Translations under genes and position numbers: made by a program
The notes under the pieces: model-generated
Told to the model about the DNA's origin: nothing
Database searches by the model: none
What the model saw: the letters and a program-made list of their open reading frames with translations, nothing else
Assembly (NCBI RefSeq): GCF_900096915.1
Contig: NZ_FMYK01000004.1
Coordinates: 1 to 64,000 of the forward strand
Reading direction: 5' to 3'
DNA: 64,000 bases
Source of the DNA: Acinetobacter marinus
Lineage (GTDB): Bacteria > Pseudomonadota > Gammaproteobacteria > Pseudomonadales > Moraxellaceae
In this document: positions 1 through 9,649 of the stretch, in pieces
How positions within the stretch are numbered: the stretch's first letter is position 1
Layout of the letters: the number at the start of each line of letters is the position of its first letter

Positions 1-91
1 CACCTGATCCCTTCCCGAACTCAGAAGTGAAACCACTTAGCGCTGATGGTAGTGTGGGGTTACCCATGTGAGAGTAAGTCATCGCCAGCTT
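1..91 (+). rRNA. rrf: 5S ribosomal RNA, 3' part (5' end outside the window)
   Basis: The window opens inside a 5S rRNA. The stretch CTTCCCGAACTCAGAAGTGA and the tail GAGAGTAAGTCATCGCCAG are the conserved loop and 3' helix of gammaproteobacterial 5S rRNA. About 25 bases of the 5' end are missing. It is followed at once by a strong intrinsic terminator, so this is the end of an rrn operon; the 16S and 23S genes must lie upstream of the window. The exact 3' end is uncertain by a few bases. Confidence 0.93.
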
Positions 92-99
92 TTAATTCC

Positions 100-131
100 A
101 AAGCCCTCACCTAAAAGGTGGGGGCTTTTTT
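100..131 (+). terminator. Intrinsic terminator of the rrn operon
   Basis: A GC-rich hairpin (AAAGCCCTCACC, loop TAAA, then AGGTGGGGGCTT) is followed by a run of T. It sits just after the 5S rRNA and about 40 bases before the end of the convergent transporter gene. Confidence 0.9.
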
Positions 132-173
132 GTTGGACATAAGAAAATGATCGGTGGGAAATCTGGGGGAAGC

Positions 174-1631
174 TTAGTAATAACCTAAAACTTTCCACCA
201 AATCAGTCCTGATCCGATCCAAATCATCAAATTGACCACACTCATAATCGCTCCAATAATCCACCATTCACCCATTGTGGTATAGCCTGAGTTATAGATC
301 ACAGGGGCTGTACCCGTAGCATAATGAGTCAGTGTCATCATGATATTCCCCGCTGCAGCGAGTATCAGTGCATAGAGCATTGGCGGTGCACCTAAGCTGA
401 GTCCGACTGCGTAGAATGCAGCAAACATTGCGGTGACATGTGCGGTGGTGCTGGCGAAGAAATAATGAATATAGAGATAGATTAATGTCAATATGCTGAC
501 TGCGCCCACCCAGCCTAAGCCCATATTACTAATTTGATGTTCGATATTGTCAGAGAACCAGCCAATTAAGCCAAGTTTGTTTAAAAAACTCGCCATCATA
601 ATCAGTGCGCTAAACCAAACGATGGTATCCCATGCGGATTTTTCCTTAATAATATCGTCCCACGTTAAGACACCAGTCAGAATTAATACGCTTAATCCAA
701 GAAATGCGGTGGTGGTGGCATCTAGTGTGAATGCTTCACCAAAAAGCATGGCAGGAATATTTGCCCAGAGTAATAGCATAAGCAGGAAAACTCCCATCAT
801 GATTTTCTCAGGCAGGTGAATTTTGCCCATTTTTTTCAGATTGTCTTTGGCAAAGCCTTTGGCATCAGGCGTGACTTTAAGCTCAGGTGGATAGACCCAA
901 TAGATGACTAAGGGCATGATCAGCAGACATAAAATTCCAGGTAGAAACATGGCGACTGCCCAAGTTGTCCATGACAGTTGTATTTCACTGCCTGTGGCTT
1001 TATTGACTAAATCCACGACTAATGGGTTTGGTGCAGTTGCGGTAATGAACATCCCTGAGGTGATGGGATTGGCATGGTAGTTGACCATGGCGAGATAGCG
1101 TCCAATTTTCTTTTCTGTGCCTTCTTCAGGCGTGGAGTGAAAACTTTCTGCAATGGATTTCATGATGGGATGGATAATCCCACCGCCACGCGCTGTATTG
1201 GATGGGGGAATCGGTGCAATGATCAGCTCTGCGGTAACCAATGAATATGCCACGCCGATGGTTTTCTTGCCAAAAATAGAAATGAAGTAGTAGGCAATAC
1301 GTTTGCCTAGTCCTGTTTTAATCAAACCTCTGGAAATCATGACCGCAACACCAATCAACCAAATTAACGGACTGGAAAAACTGGACAGTGCATCGGAGAT
1401 GGCTTGCGATGGTTTGTCACTGGTGACGCCAGTTAACGCAACTAATGTAATGGCGATCAGCGCTAATGCACCGATCGGCAAGACTTTCCCAATGATTGCG
1501 ACGATCGTTGCGATGAATAATGCAAGTAAATGCCACGCATCTGGATTAACGCCTTCAGGGACAGGAATGACAAACCAAATCAGTAAGCCGATGACGATCG
1601 AAATAATAGCGGGGATGGGTTTAAACGGCAT
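174..1631 (-). CDS. DASS/SLC13-family anion transporter, CitT/DIT1 type
   Basis: 485-aa polytopic inner-membrane protein of the divalent anion:Na+ symporter / dicarboxylate exchanger family (ArsB/NhaD superfamily). The first signature, SNTARGGGIIHPI near residue 145, is the form found in the CitT/TtdT/plastid DIT1 branch. The second repeat carries the HYATGTAP motif near residue 437. Likely substrates are C4-dicarboxylates, 2-oxoglutarate or citrate, but the sequence does not decide which. The start is supported by an AGGAG about 9 bases upstream of the ATG. It is a single gene between the rrn terminator and a 300-bp spacer. Confidence 0.88.
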   Translation of the reverse strand: MPFKPIPAIISIVIGLLIWFVIPVPEGVNPDAWHLLALFIATIVAIIGKVLPIGALALIAITLVALTGVTSDKPSQAISDALSSFSSPLIWLIGVAVMISRGLIKTGLGKRIAYYFISIFGKKTIGVAYSLVTAELIIAPIPPSNTARGGGIIHPIMKSIAESFHSTPEEGTEKKIGRYLAMVNYHANPITSGMFITATAPNPLVVDLVNKATGSEIQLSWTTWAVAMFLPGILCLLIMPLVIYWVYPPELKVTPDAKGFAKDNLKKMGKIHLPEKIMMGVFLLMLLLWANIPAMLFGEAFTLDATTTAFLGLSVLILTGVLTWDDIIKEKSAWDTIVWFSALIMMASFLNKLGLIGWFSDNIEHQISNMGLGWVGAVSILTLIYLYIHYFFASTTAHVTAMFAAFYAVGLSLGAPPMLYALILAAAGNIMMTLTHYATGTAPVIYNSGYTTMGEWWIIGAIMSVVNLMIWIGSGLIWWKVLGYY

Positions 1632-1931
1632 GGAGATAGCTCCTAATTTTGAAAAATCGACATCTATAATGTGTGATGAAATCTATTCTTTAATTTAAGT
1701 ATATGCCCTTAAAATGGAAGAGGGTGAGTTTTAATGATGAATCGACAGATTTATTTTGATTTTTTGAGTGATGAGTCACGGAATAGTTAGAGAGAAGAAT
1801 TGCCCTGAATCAGCAGGTTGGTATTGTGATTTTCTATTGTAGAAATGCGTTTAATTTTAAATGTTTGCATCGAGCCAATGCGTTGATTCAATGAATTGAT
1901 CCCTTGAATGATCCATCGAATCAACCGACTT
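1632..1931. other. 300-bp intergenic spacer between the Mrp operon and the DASS transporter
   Basis: No credible gene was seen here. An inverted repeat, GTTGATTC (1882-1889) with GAATCAAC (1918-1925), lies 7-50 bases past the mrpG stop. It may fold in the 3' end of the mrp transcript, but no T-run follows on the minus strand, so it is not called a terminator. The part next to 1632 should carry the transporter's promoter and Shine-Dalgarno; no convincing -35/-10 pair was recognised. Confidence 0.4.
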
Positions 1932-2321
1932 TTATTTTTCTTCTTTGCGATGTTCCGCTCGAAACTGTGATGAACGCTGACGTTGCCACGGTAGTGGACG
2001 GTTAATTGCTTCAGGCACATCACCACTGCGAGAGCGTAAGTTGAGATGAATCGCTGCTTGTGCCAAAAGGTTGGCAGAAACGGGTGCAGTGACGAAAGCA
2101 AACAACGTCAATAAAATTTCTGGAAAGCCAAAATGATGATGAAATGCGGCATAAATCATGCCCGCAATGAGGAAGCTACCAAGTCCTAACGTGCTGGCTT
2201 TGGTCGGGGCGTGTAAGCGCATAAAGAGATCGGGCAGACGTACCATACCAATCCCGCCCACCAAGACGAAAAATGAACCAATGATCAAAAAGATTGAAAT
2301 CAAAATTTCCATGATCAACAT
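1932..2321 (-). CDS. mrpG: Mrp-type Na+/H+ antiporter subunit G
   Basis: 129-aa membrane protein with three predicted helices. The segment GGIGMVRLPDLFMRLHAPTK (residues 22-41) is the hallmark of the MrpG/MnhG/PhaG family. It is the last gene of the seven-subunit antiporter operon, and its start follows the mrpF stop by 12 bases with a GGAG 8 bases before the ATG. MrpG is needed for assembly and activity of the hetero-oligomeric antiporter, which exports Na+ (sometimes K+) using the proton gradient. The hydrophilic tail after residue 95 is poorly conserved and ends in a charged stretch. Confidence 0.9.
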   Translation of the reverse strand: MLIMEILISIFLIIGSFFVLVGGIGMVRLPDLFMRLHAPTKASTLGLGSFLIAGMIYAAFHHHFGFPEILLTLFAFVTAPVSANLLAQAAIHLNLRSRSGDVPEAINRPLPWQRQRSSQFRAEHRKEEK

Positions 2322-2333
2322 CGACAGAACTCC

Positions 2334-2609
2334 TTAATCAATCACATGACCAGTGGTGAAATAACGTGCTAAAGCGGCGGTAGAGACAAAACCAAACATC
2401 GCAACAAGTAATGCTGATTCAAATAAATCCGTGGTTGTCCAATAGATCCCCAGCACAACGATCAAGCAAGTGGCATTCAAAAACAAAGTATCTAAGGCTA
2501 ATAATCGGTCGACCACAGATGGGCCTATAATCAATCGCACCACGCAGAGCAATACGGAAATGGTGATGGCAATAATGCTAAACATCAACACATAAGGCAG
2601 AAATATCAT
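2334..2609 (-). CDS. mrpF: Mrp-type Na+/H+ antiporter subunit F
   Basis: 91-aa protein with three transmembrane helices. RLIIGPSVVDRLLALDTL (about residues 25-42) is the conserved MrpF/PhaF loop. Its ATG overlaps the mrpE stop by four bases, indicating translational coupling. In Mrp complexes the small subunits E, F and G pack beside MrpD and are required for function. No unusual features. Confidence 0.92.
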   Translation of the reverse strand: MIFLPYVLMFSIIAITISVLLCVVRLIIGPSVVDRLLALDTLFLNATCLIVVLGIYWTTTDLFESALLVAMFGFVSTAALARYFTTGHVID

Positions 2610-3187
2610 GCGTCTTGCTCCCGAGGTTGTGCGTGAAAAATCTGAATCAAGGGCTGTTCATAACGGGTTTTGATCTCTGCAATATCAGCATCTGGATCTA
2701 CGCAGCTCAGACTATGCACTAGAATATCGCCACGTTGTAAGTCGATGCCTGCGGAAACTGTTCCTGGTGTGGTGGTGATGATCATCGCTAGAAGTGTATT
2801 GACATGATCATGATCGCTATCTAAAGGCACACGATACCATGCAGGATGGAGCTGATGGGATGGACCAAGCACCAATTTTGCCACACGAAAATTACTGATG
2901 ATAATATCGTATAGCACCACAAAAAATAGCTTACATGCCGTCAACCAGTCGAGTTGTGGTGTCCGTGTGATAAAGGCTTGCATGATTTTTGGAATCATCC
3001 ATGCCAAGATCAATGCCAGTAACAGATTGCCCAAACTGACGCTGTGTTGCAGCATCAGCCATGAAATAAACACCAAAAATGACACCAAAGGGTGCGGGAA
3101 CATGCCACTATTCATCGCATCCGTTTGCACTGGATCGGATGAGATGCTGTGATCGTGCTGCGTGTTTGGTTGGAATTGATCAGACAT
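2606..3187 (-). CDS. mrpE: Mrp-type Na+/H+ antiporter subunit E
   Basis: 193-aa subunit with a hydrophilic N-terminal stretch of about 30 residues, two or three helices, then a cytoplasmic domain with the family motif TTTPGTVSAGID, which precedes the conserved GDILVHSL. I chose the ATG at 3187 because it follows the mrpD stop by 4 bases and has GGAG upstream. A longer reading starting at 3220 would overlap mrpD and lacks family support. It is co-transcribed with mrpD and mrpF. Confidence 0.9.
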   Translation of the reverse strand: MSDQFQPNTQHDHSISSDPVQTDAMNSGMFPHPLVSFLVFISWLMLQHSVSLGNLLLALILAWMIPKIMQAFITRTPQLDWLTACKLFFVVLYDIIISNFRVAKLVLGPSHQLHPAWYRVPLDSDHDHVNTLLAMIITTTPGTVSAGIDLQRGDILVHSLSCVDPDADIAEIKTRYEQPLIQIFHAQPREQDA

Positions 3188-3191
3188 GATG

Positions 3192-5003
3192 TTACTCCGC
3201 AGGAACCAGTTTGGCATCATCGTCAGGCAATGCTGGCGTTGCAGATGATGTGTCCGTTGGCTGGGTCAATTCAGCAGGCACATGTTCACCTGCCAAGGTT
3301 TTCGAAGAAATCACGTAAGGAATATACTTTTGATATGGATCTTCAACGGTTTCTTCACGGTATTTTAAATGCGGTAAATAATACGGATTAAACGGTTGTA
3401 CGCTAATGACATCGCCACGATCGGTATTTTTCAGCAACATCGCCTGATAGAGTTGCTTATTTTGCAACTGTTCGGCAGCTGCATAGGTGTAGCGATAGAC
3501 AGGCTGAGCTAATAGCGCATAGCCAGTTAAGCCGATCAGCAAAGCATACACCACATAATCTAAACGAGGACTCGCTCGGTCAGGGAGTTTTTTATATGTC
3601 TGACAGGCTTCATGATCATCGTTGTCATCGGGCGTAGTTGCTCGCCAAAAAATCACGTAACCTGCACGGACAAAGGCAAGAATACTCAATAAACTCACCG
3701 CAAGAATGACGAGAATAATCCAGACCTTGTGCTCATGATAGAGCGTACCTTGTAACAAGAAGACTTTGCCAATAAAGCCACTAAATGGCGGGAGTCCTGC
3801 CATCATTAATCCGACCACGAGGAACAGTAGGCTCAGCAAAGTATGCTGTTTCATTTCTGGCGCAGTTTTTAAATGATCTTTAAACTCGCCACGTTGCAGG
3901 CTGATCCATTCGCCAAGTAGATAAAATGTCGCTGCGATAATGGTACTGTGCACCATATAATATAGTCCCGCTGCCCATGCTTGTAGGCTAAACAACGACA
4001 CCGCAATTAAGATCGTGCCAATCGACGACAAAATCATAAAACCGATAAATCGGCGTAAGCGTTCTGCTGCGATGGCACCAAATACACCATATAAACTGGT
4101 CAAAACACCGATAATCAGTAACCAATTTTCCAGTAAATATTGTCCTTGTGCGTCACTAAATACTGTGCCATTGACTCGCAAAATGGCGTAAATACCCACT
4201 TTAGTCATTAATGCAAAAATCGCTGCGACAGGGGTGGCTGCGACAGCATAGGTTTTCGGTAGCCAAAAGCCGACAGGAAGCATCGCCGCTTTGATGCCGA
4301 ACACCACAAATAACAGCATCGCACCAGCCATTGCCAACTGATGTTGATCATCTGGCAAGCGAGGTAATAATCTCGCCACGTCCGCCATATTCAGACTGCC
4401 AACACTGCCATAAATCAGTCCCAGCCCGATCAAGAACATCGCAGAAGCGAGAAGGTTAATGATGACGTAATGCAAACCGAGTTTAAAGCGGGCTTTATTA
4501 TGATGGTGCAAGAGCAACACATAAGAAGCCAGCAGAAGTACCTCAAAGAACACAAAGAGGTTAAACAAATCGCCTGTCAAAAATGCGCCACATAAACCCA
4601 TCAACAAGAAATGGAACATGGCATGGAAATAACGACCACGTTGATCCCATTCTGCACTGGCAAACCATAATACAGGGAGCGCAACCACATATGTGAGCAA
4701 CACCATCATGGCTGAAAGCCGATCGACCACTAAGGCAATGCCAAACGGTGCCGACCACTCACTCAAGAAATAGGCTTTGATTTGCCCTGTATTGGCAAAG
4801 TCCACCATGCAAATTGCTAAAATTAGTCCAACAATCGCTGAACCAATACTGATGGCGTGACGAAGCGGTTGTCTCGGGTCAGACTTGAGCGAGCCTGAAC
4901 CTGGGTTACCCAATAGAATCAGTGCAAACCCTGTAAATGCAGGTAAAAGTATCGATAAAACAGGAAAATGTTGCTGCCAAAAATCCACAAAAAAACTCAT
5001 CAA
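3192..5003 (-). CDS. mrpD: Mrp-type Na+/H+ antiporter subunit D
   Basis: 603-aa proton-translocating subunit homologous to the complex I ND2/ND4 family. The core (about residues 15-500) has 14 helices, including the conserved HSTIIAATFYLLGEW segment and the discontinuous-helix region with Lys (KAAMLPVGFWLPKTYA). The usual MrpD length is about 500 aa. This one carries about 100 extra C-terminal residues, partly soluble and rich in P, T and D, of unknown role. Its start overlaps the end of mrpC by four bases. Confidence 0.93.
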   Translation of the reverse strand: MMSFFVDFWQQHFPVLSILLPAFTGFALILLGNPGSGSLKSDPRQPLRHAISIGSAIVGLILAICMVDFANTGQIKAYFLSEWSAPFGIALVVDRLSAMMVLLTYVVALPVLWFASAEWDQRGRYFHAMFHFLLMGLCGAFLTGDLFNLFVFFEVLLLASYVLLLHHHNKARFKLGLHYVIINLLASAMFLIGLGLIYGSVGSLNMADVARLLPRLPDDQHQLAMAGAMLLFVVFGIKAAMLPVGFWLPKTYAVAATPVAAIFALMTKVGIYAILRVNGTVFSDAQGQYLLENWLLIIGVLTSLYGVFGAIAAERLRRFIGFMILSSIGTILIAVSLFSLQAWAAGLYYMVHSTIIAATFYLLGEWISLQRGEFKDHLKTAPEMKQHTLLSLLFLVVGLMMAGLPPFSGFIGKVFLLQGTLYHEHKVWIILVILAVSLLSILAFVRAGYVIFWRATTPDDNDDHEACQTYKKLPDRASPRLDYVVYALLIGLTGYALLAQPVYRYTYAAAEQLQNKQLYQAMLLKNTDRGDVISVQPFNPYYLPHLKYREETVEDPYQKYIPYVISSKTLAGEHVPAELTQPTDTSSATPALPDDDAKLVPAE

Positions 5004-5368
5004 GGCTCATCCTCTCGTGGATCGTAAGTGATTTCGGCAACATCCTTGGAATCGACATGGTCATTGCCTGATTCATAACGACTGCGTAATGCCAATTGCA
5101 CCACAAAGGCTGTGGTCGCAAAGCCAATCACGATGGCGGTCAGTACCAATGCTTGTGGCAGTGGATCGGTCATTTTCACCGCTTCAGTGAGAATCGCAGG
5201 CGCATTAAACTCAAGTCGTCCCATGCTAAATAGAAAAATATTGACCGCATAACCAATCATTGCCAAACCCAGTACCACAGGAAAGGTACGGCGTCGAAGC
5301 AGTAAATAAATCCCTGTTGCAGTGACTAAGCCAACACCAGAGGCAACTAAAAATTCCATACTAATCAT
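5000..5368 (-). CDS. mrpC: Mrp-type Na+/H+ antiporter subunit C
   Basis: 122-aa NuoK-like subunit with three helices. The segment DPLPQALVLTAIVIGFA (about residues 68-84) is the invariant MrpC/PhaC motif. A charged tail of about 25 residues follows the last helix. Overlaps of four bases with both mrpAB and mrpD show tight coupling in the operon. MrpC links the two large antiporter-like subunits in the membrane. Confidence 0.93.
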   Translation of the reverse strand: MISMEFLVASGVGLVTATGIYLLLRRRTFPVVLGLAMIGYAVNIFLFSMGRLEFNAPAILTEAVKMTDPLPQALVLTAIVIGFATTAFVVQLALRSRYESGNDHVDSKDVAEITYDPREDEP

Positions 5369-8199
5369 GATTGATCTCCTGAAGGCATCGGCCCTGACAT
5401 GGTCGAATGACGTGAGTCACCAAGCACTGAAATCAGCAACATCGTTGCGCCAACCACAGTGATATAAACCCCCACATCAAAGGCGGCTGCTGAAGCCAAA
5501 TGTAATTTACCGATCAGTGGTGGGCTAACATAGATGTGTGCACTGGTCAGGAATGGTCGACCCCACGCCCATGCTGCAATCCCCGTTGCGCCAGCGATAC
5601 ACAGCCCGATGCCGATCCATTTTTCATAGCGGCGCCCAGAGTTGACTTTGAGGATATGCTCGGTGCGATCTTGCCCATACGCCATATATTGGATGACTAG
5701 AGCGATCGAGGTAATTAATCCAGCGATAAAGCCACCACCTGGCAAATTGTGTCCACGTAAGAAAATATACAAGCTCACCACAAGTGCCAAAGGCATAACC
5801 CAAGACATCGCCATGCGCATCATCAGCGGGGAGGGGTTAAAGCGATAGGTTAGACCTTCTGTCATCGTTGTGCCATGGGCACGCATCCCATCCATCAAGC
5901 AAAGCGCACCAATCGCAGCAATGCCAAGCACGGTAATTTCACCGAAGGTATCAAATCCACGGAAATCGACTAAAATGACGTTGACCACGTTCGAGCCACC
6001 ACCGAGTGGGATAGACTGTTGCTGGAAGAACCACGAAATCGATTGATGATCACGGGTTAATACCAGCCAAGTCAGCCAGCCTAAGCCCAAACCGCCAACA
6101 ATCGCCAAAATGGCATCACGCCAGCGTTGGCTACGTGTTGATTCATAAGGGGTGAGCTGTGGTAATAGCGACAAACTCATCAGCAACAGCACAGTAGTGA
6201 CAATATCAACCGTGATCTGAGTCAACGCCAAGTCAGGCGCAGACAAGGTCACAAAGGTCACACTGACCACGAGCCCAATACCACCACTGATCAGCACCGC
6301 TTTGATACGTTCATGATGGAACCAGAGCATCATCAAACATGCGGTGATGAGTAACAACCACATCGCAATAGCAGCAATTGGTGCATGATTGAGTTCACGT
6401 GTGCCTTGCGACAAATCATAGCCAAACAGTGGAATCGCCACCATCAACATGCTAAAGCACAGGATCACAAACAGATATTTTTGTAAGGCGCCAGTTTCAG
6501 TATTCTTTTTGATATAACGGCTAAATAGCAATAATTTCTTCAAGAAAGCGTCAAATAAATAAATGCCTCGGAATTTGCCCAATGGCGGATCAAGGTCGAT
6601 CTGACGCAATCGTCCATTTTTCGCCAAAGCAAAATACAGCGCTAAGCCACCGATGGTCGCAATCAGACTCATCACCAACGGCACATTAAAACCATGCCAC
6701 AACGCCAAGTGCACATGCTCAAAATCATGATGCTGTACAGTCGCCGTAGTCACTTGATTGATAATGCCTTGCACGGTCAGCGCAGGGAAAATCCCCACCA
6801 CAATACATAGGCTGGCGAGTAAGGCAACAGGTGCCAGCATACCTTTGGCGGGTTCATGAATTTCTGGGGAGGGCAGGGGCTTGCCATATTGCGCATCGAA
6901 AAACACGCCATGCACAAAGCGCACCGAATACGCCACCGCAAAGATACCCGCCAGCGTTGCTAAGACCGTCATCACCATCAACCAAAAACCAGAATGACTC
7001 GCCACCAGTTCGGTAAAGAACATTTCTTTGGACAAGAAACCATTGGTCAAGGGCACACCTGCCATCGCAGCACAGGCGACCATTGCCAAGGTGCCTGTGA
7101 TTGGCAGAAATTGCCACACCCCGCTGAGCTTGCGTAAATCACGTGTACCTGTTTCATGGTCGATAATGCCAGCGATCATAAACAGTGCTGCTTTGAATGT
7201 GGCATGGTTGATGATGTGGAAAATTGCCGCAGCAATCGCAAGCGGTGAGCCGATACCGAGTAGGCAGACAATCAACCCCAAATGACTAATGGTCGAATAG
7301 GCAAGTAAACCTTTTAAATCTTCTTTAAAAATCGCTAAAAATGCGCCAATACAGAGCGTGAGTAGACCAACAGCGGTGACAATACCGTGATATACACTTG
7401 CTCCAACAAAGATCGGTGATAATCGTGCTAATAAGAAAATTCCCGCCTTGACCATCGTTGCCGAGTGTAGATAGGCTGAAACTGGTGTCGGCGCCGCCAT
7501 GGCATTGGGTAACCAAAAATGAAAGGGAAATTGCGCACTTTTGGTAAATGCGCCCATCAGCACCAAGAACAAAATCGGCAAGAAATACGGGCTATTTTGA
7601 ATAATATCAGCTCGTTCAAACAACTGATCAATCTGATATGTCCCTGCAACCTGACCAATCAGGACAAAGCCCCCCAGCATACACAGACCGCCCATGCCCG
7701 TGATGGTGAGCGCCATACGTGCCCCACGCTGAGCCGCCTCATAGCGTTGCCAATAACCCACCAAGAGGAAGGATGAAATACTGGTCAGTTCCCAAAACAC
7801 CAGTAGAATGATTAAATTATTAGACAGGGAAATACCGAGCATCGCCGCCATAAATAGCATGAGTAGGCTATACAGCTTAGCAAGCGAGTTTTTTGCACTG
7901 AGATAATAATAGGCGTAGATCAAAATCAGCGTGCCGATCCCCGTGATCAGCATGCTAAACATCAGACTCAGCGCATCTAGTCGCAGGTCGATATTAATCC
8001 CTGCACTTGGGAGCCAATCCAAGACATAGCGGACATCGCCACCATTTTGAACATCAGGTAGATACTGCGCCAACAGGGCAAAACACAGGATGCTAAGCGC
8101 ACTGGCACCGATCACTGTCGCAAGACGAGACAGCTTATCCAAGCCCCAGACCATGGTTGTGCCGAGTAATAAGGGCAAAAGAATAATCAAAAACAGCAC
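5365..8199 (-). CDS. mrpA: Mrp-type Na+/H+ antiporter, fused subunits A and B
   Basis: 944-aa fusion. Residues 1 to about 770 are MrpA, with an ND5-like antiporter core (FVLIGQVAGTYQIDQLF; FHFWLPNAMAAPTPVSAYLH, with the conserved Lys-containing SATMVKAGIFLL) and extra C-terminal MbhD/MbhE-like helices (SAPDLALTQITVDIV). Residues from about 790 to the end are MrpB (GHNLPGGGFIAGLI). Fused AB subunits are typical of the proteobacterial PhaAB-type operon. The start codon is GTG at 8199; the nearby ATG at 8206 is out of frame. This is the first gene of a six-gene, seven-subunit operon. Confidence 0.93.
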   Translation of the reverse strand: MLFLIILLPLLLGTTMVWGLDKLSRLATVIGASALSILCFALLAQYLPDVQNGGDVRYVLDWLPSAGINIDLRLDALSLMFSMLITGIGTLILIYAYYYLSAKNSLAKLYSLLMLFMAAMLGISLSNNLIILLVFWELTSISSFLLVGYWQRYEAAQRGARMALTITGMGGLCMLGGFVLIGQVAGTYQIDQLFERADIIQNSPYFLPILFLVLMGAFTKSAQFPFHFWLPNAMAAPTPVSAYLHSATMVKAGIFLLARLSPIFVGASVYHGIVTAVGLLTLCIGAFLAIFKEDLKGLLAYSTISHLGLIVCLLGIGSPLAIAAAIFHIINHATFKAALFMIAGIIDHETGTRDLRKLSGVWQFLPITGTLAMVACAAMAGVPLTNGFLSKEMFFTELVASHSGFWLMVMTVLATLAGIFAVAYSVRFVHGVFFDAQYGKPLPSPEIHEPAKGMLAPVALLASLCIVVGIFPALTVQGIINQVTTATVQHHDFEHVHLALWHGFNVPLVMSLIATIGGLALYFALAKNGRLRQIDLDPPLGKFRGIYLFDAFLKKLLLFSRYIKKNTETGALQKYLFVILCFSMLMVAIPLFGYDLSQGTRELNHAPIAAIAMWLLLITACLMMLWFHHERIKAVLISGGIGLVVSVTFVTLSAPDLALTQITVDIVTTVLLLMSLSLLPQLTPYESTRSQRWRDAILAIVGGLGLGWLTWLVLTRDHQSISWFFQQQSIPLGGGSNVVNVILVDFRGFDTFGEITVLGIAAIGALCLMDGMRAHGTTMTEGLTYRFNPSPLMMRMAMSWVMPLALVVSLYIFLRGHNLPGGGFIAGLITSIALVIQYMAYGQDRTEHILKVNSGRRYEKWIGIGLCIAGATGIAAWAWGRPFLTSAHIYVSPPLIGKLHLASAAAFDVGVYITVVGATMLLISVLGDSRHSTMSGPMPSGDQS

Positions 8200-8494
8200 A
8201 ATCGCATCCCATTCACAGTGTTGTATAGATCCACTTACACCAGCACAGCAAGTACAAGCACGAAAAAATAGCCTAAAAACAATAGCAAGGCATAAAAAAA
8301 GATTGTATTGCGCAATCTTAAAGTTGTGAAAAACAATGGGCGGATAGTGCGCATTATTTTCACAATATGCATGAAAAACATCATTTTATAATAGCATGAA
8401 TTGTGTCACAAGGCTTGATAACAGAAACACTATCAATCCTTTTTGGTGAGGAAATGTGTTGCGCTCGCCTGATTTTTTGGGTGGTTTTGACTGC
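8200..8494. other. Intergenic region between dusC and the Mrp operon
   Basis: About 295 bases without a credible gene. The minus-strand promoter of the mrp operon should lie here. The region is rich in short A/T runs, but I cannot name a convincing -35/-10 pair. No clear terminator hairpin was found for dusC. Confidence 0.4.
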
Positions 8495-9427
8495 TTAGTT
8501 TTGCTGGGTCAGTACCTGTAAAAGCTGTTCCATGTTTTTGATACGTTTGATCTGTTGCCACAGCTCGCTGGCTTCAGGATAGGCTTTGCTCATCATGCCC
8601 AGCCATTGTTTGTAGCGACCGATCAAGCCGATTTCAGTTTTGTAATGTCCATTGAGAAAGGCGACTTGCAAGGTGAGTAAATCTTGCCACGTCATGCGCT
8701 GTGAATCATCGGACAGACGTACACAATTGACCAAATCTGGTGTGGTCACTGCACCTCGACCGATCATCAAATCTTGGCATTGGGACTGTGCTTGGCAGGC
8801 TTTGGCATCGTCAACTGTCCAAATTTCACCATTGGCGATGATCGGCATATCTACGGCGTCTTGAATCGGCGCAATCTTTTCCCAATACGCAGGTGGCGTA
8901 TAACCATCGGCTTTGGTGCGAGCGTGAATGGTCAGCCAGCTTGCCCCTGCATCTTGAATGGCAAGTGCATTATCCAAACTATGTGCTTCATCGAGATAGC
9001 CAAGACGCATCTTTGCCGATACAGGAATATGCTTCGGCACAGCGTCACGCACCGCTTTGACAATATCAAACAGCGTATCGGTTTCATCGAGCAATACCGC
9101 ACCGCCACGATGACGGTTGACGGTTTTTGCGGGACAGCCAAAATTCAGGTCGATGACAGGTGCGCCAAGTGCCACGGCTTTTTCTGCGTTGGCGGCGAGC
9201 ATTTCGATGTTGTTGCCCAAAAACTGCACATGCACTGGTGTACCGTGAATGGTGTTGCCGTTGTTTTGTAGTTCGGGGCAATATTGGTAATAAATATGAT
9301 CGGGCAGGACGCTATCGGTGACACGAATAAACTCGGTCACACACCAATCATATTGACCGACTTGGGTCAGGATCTGGCGCATTAATGGATCGGTCAGACC
9401 TTCCATCGGGGCAAGTACCAATTTCAC
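8495..9427 (-). CDS. dusC: tRNA-dihydrouridine(16) synthase DusC
   Basis: 310-aa FMN-dependent enzyme that reduces uridine to dihydrouridine, at position 16 of tRNA in the DusC subfamily. The N-terminus LAPMEGLTDPLMR and the following VTEFIRVT are typical of DusC rather than DusA or DusB. The catalytic cysteine sits in DLNFGCPAKTVN (about residue 100), followed by the GGAVLL phosphate loop. HARTKADGY and IIANGEIW contribute to FMN and tRNA binding. Its length equals E. coli DusC. It is a monocistronic minus-strand gene. Confidence 0.92.
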   Translation of the reverse strand: MKLVLAPMEGLTDPLMRQILTQVGQYDWCVTEFIRVTDSVLPDHIYYQYCPELQNNGNTIHGTPVHVQFLGNNIEMLAANAEKAVALGAPVIDLNFGCPAKTVNRHRGGAVLLDETDTLFDIVKAVRDAVPKHIPVSAKMRLGYLDEAHSLDNALAIQDAGASWLTIHARTKADGYTPPAYWEKIAPIQDAVDMPIIANGEIWTVDDAKACQAQSQCQDLMIGRGAVTTPDLVNCVRLSDDSQRMTWQDLLTLQVAFLNGHYKTEIGLIGRYKQWLGMMSKAYPEASELWQQIKRIKNMEQLLQVLTQQN

Positions 9428-9649
9428 CGCTGGCTACTCATCGTTCGCTACTCTTTGTTTGATTGCACATCGTAAAAATTCAAAGGTGCTTATACGGATT
9501 TTTTAGGGGGATGTCTATATGTCTAAGTTTTTAATTCAGGTAATCTATGCATATTCAAGGTCAATTGATAATGAATTTCATGTTAAATACTGAAGAAAGG
9601 TTATAACTGTGATAAATATAGTCGTTATTGCTTACACACCTATGTAGAT

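Noticed and set aside
1787..2101. 104-codon minus-strand frame overlapping the end of mrpG
   Set aside because: It overlaps the mrpG coding region in another frame and runs into the spacer, with no domain or ribosome-binding site.
8774..9271. 165-codon plus-strand frame opposite dusC
   Set aside because: Antisense to highly conserved DusC motifs; shadow frame.
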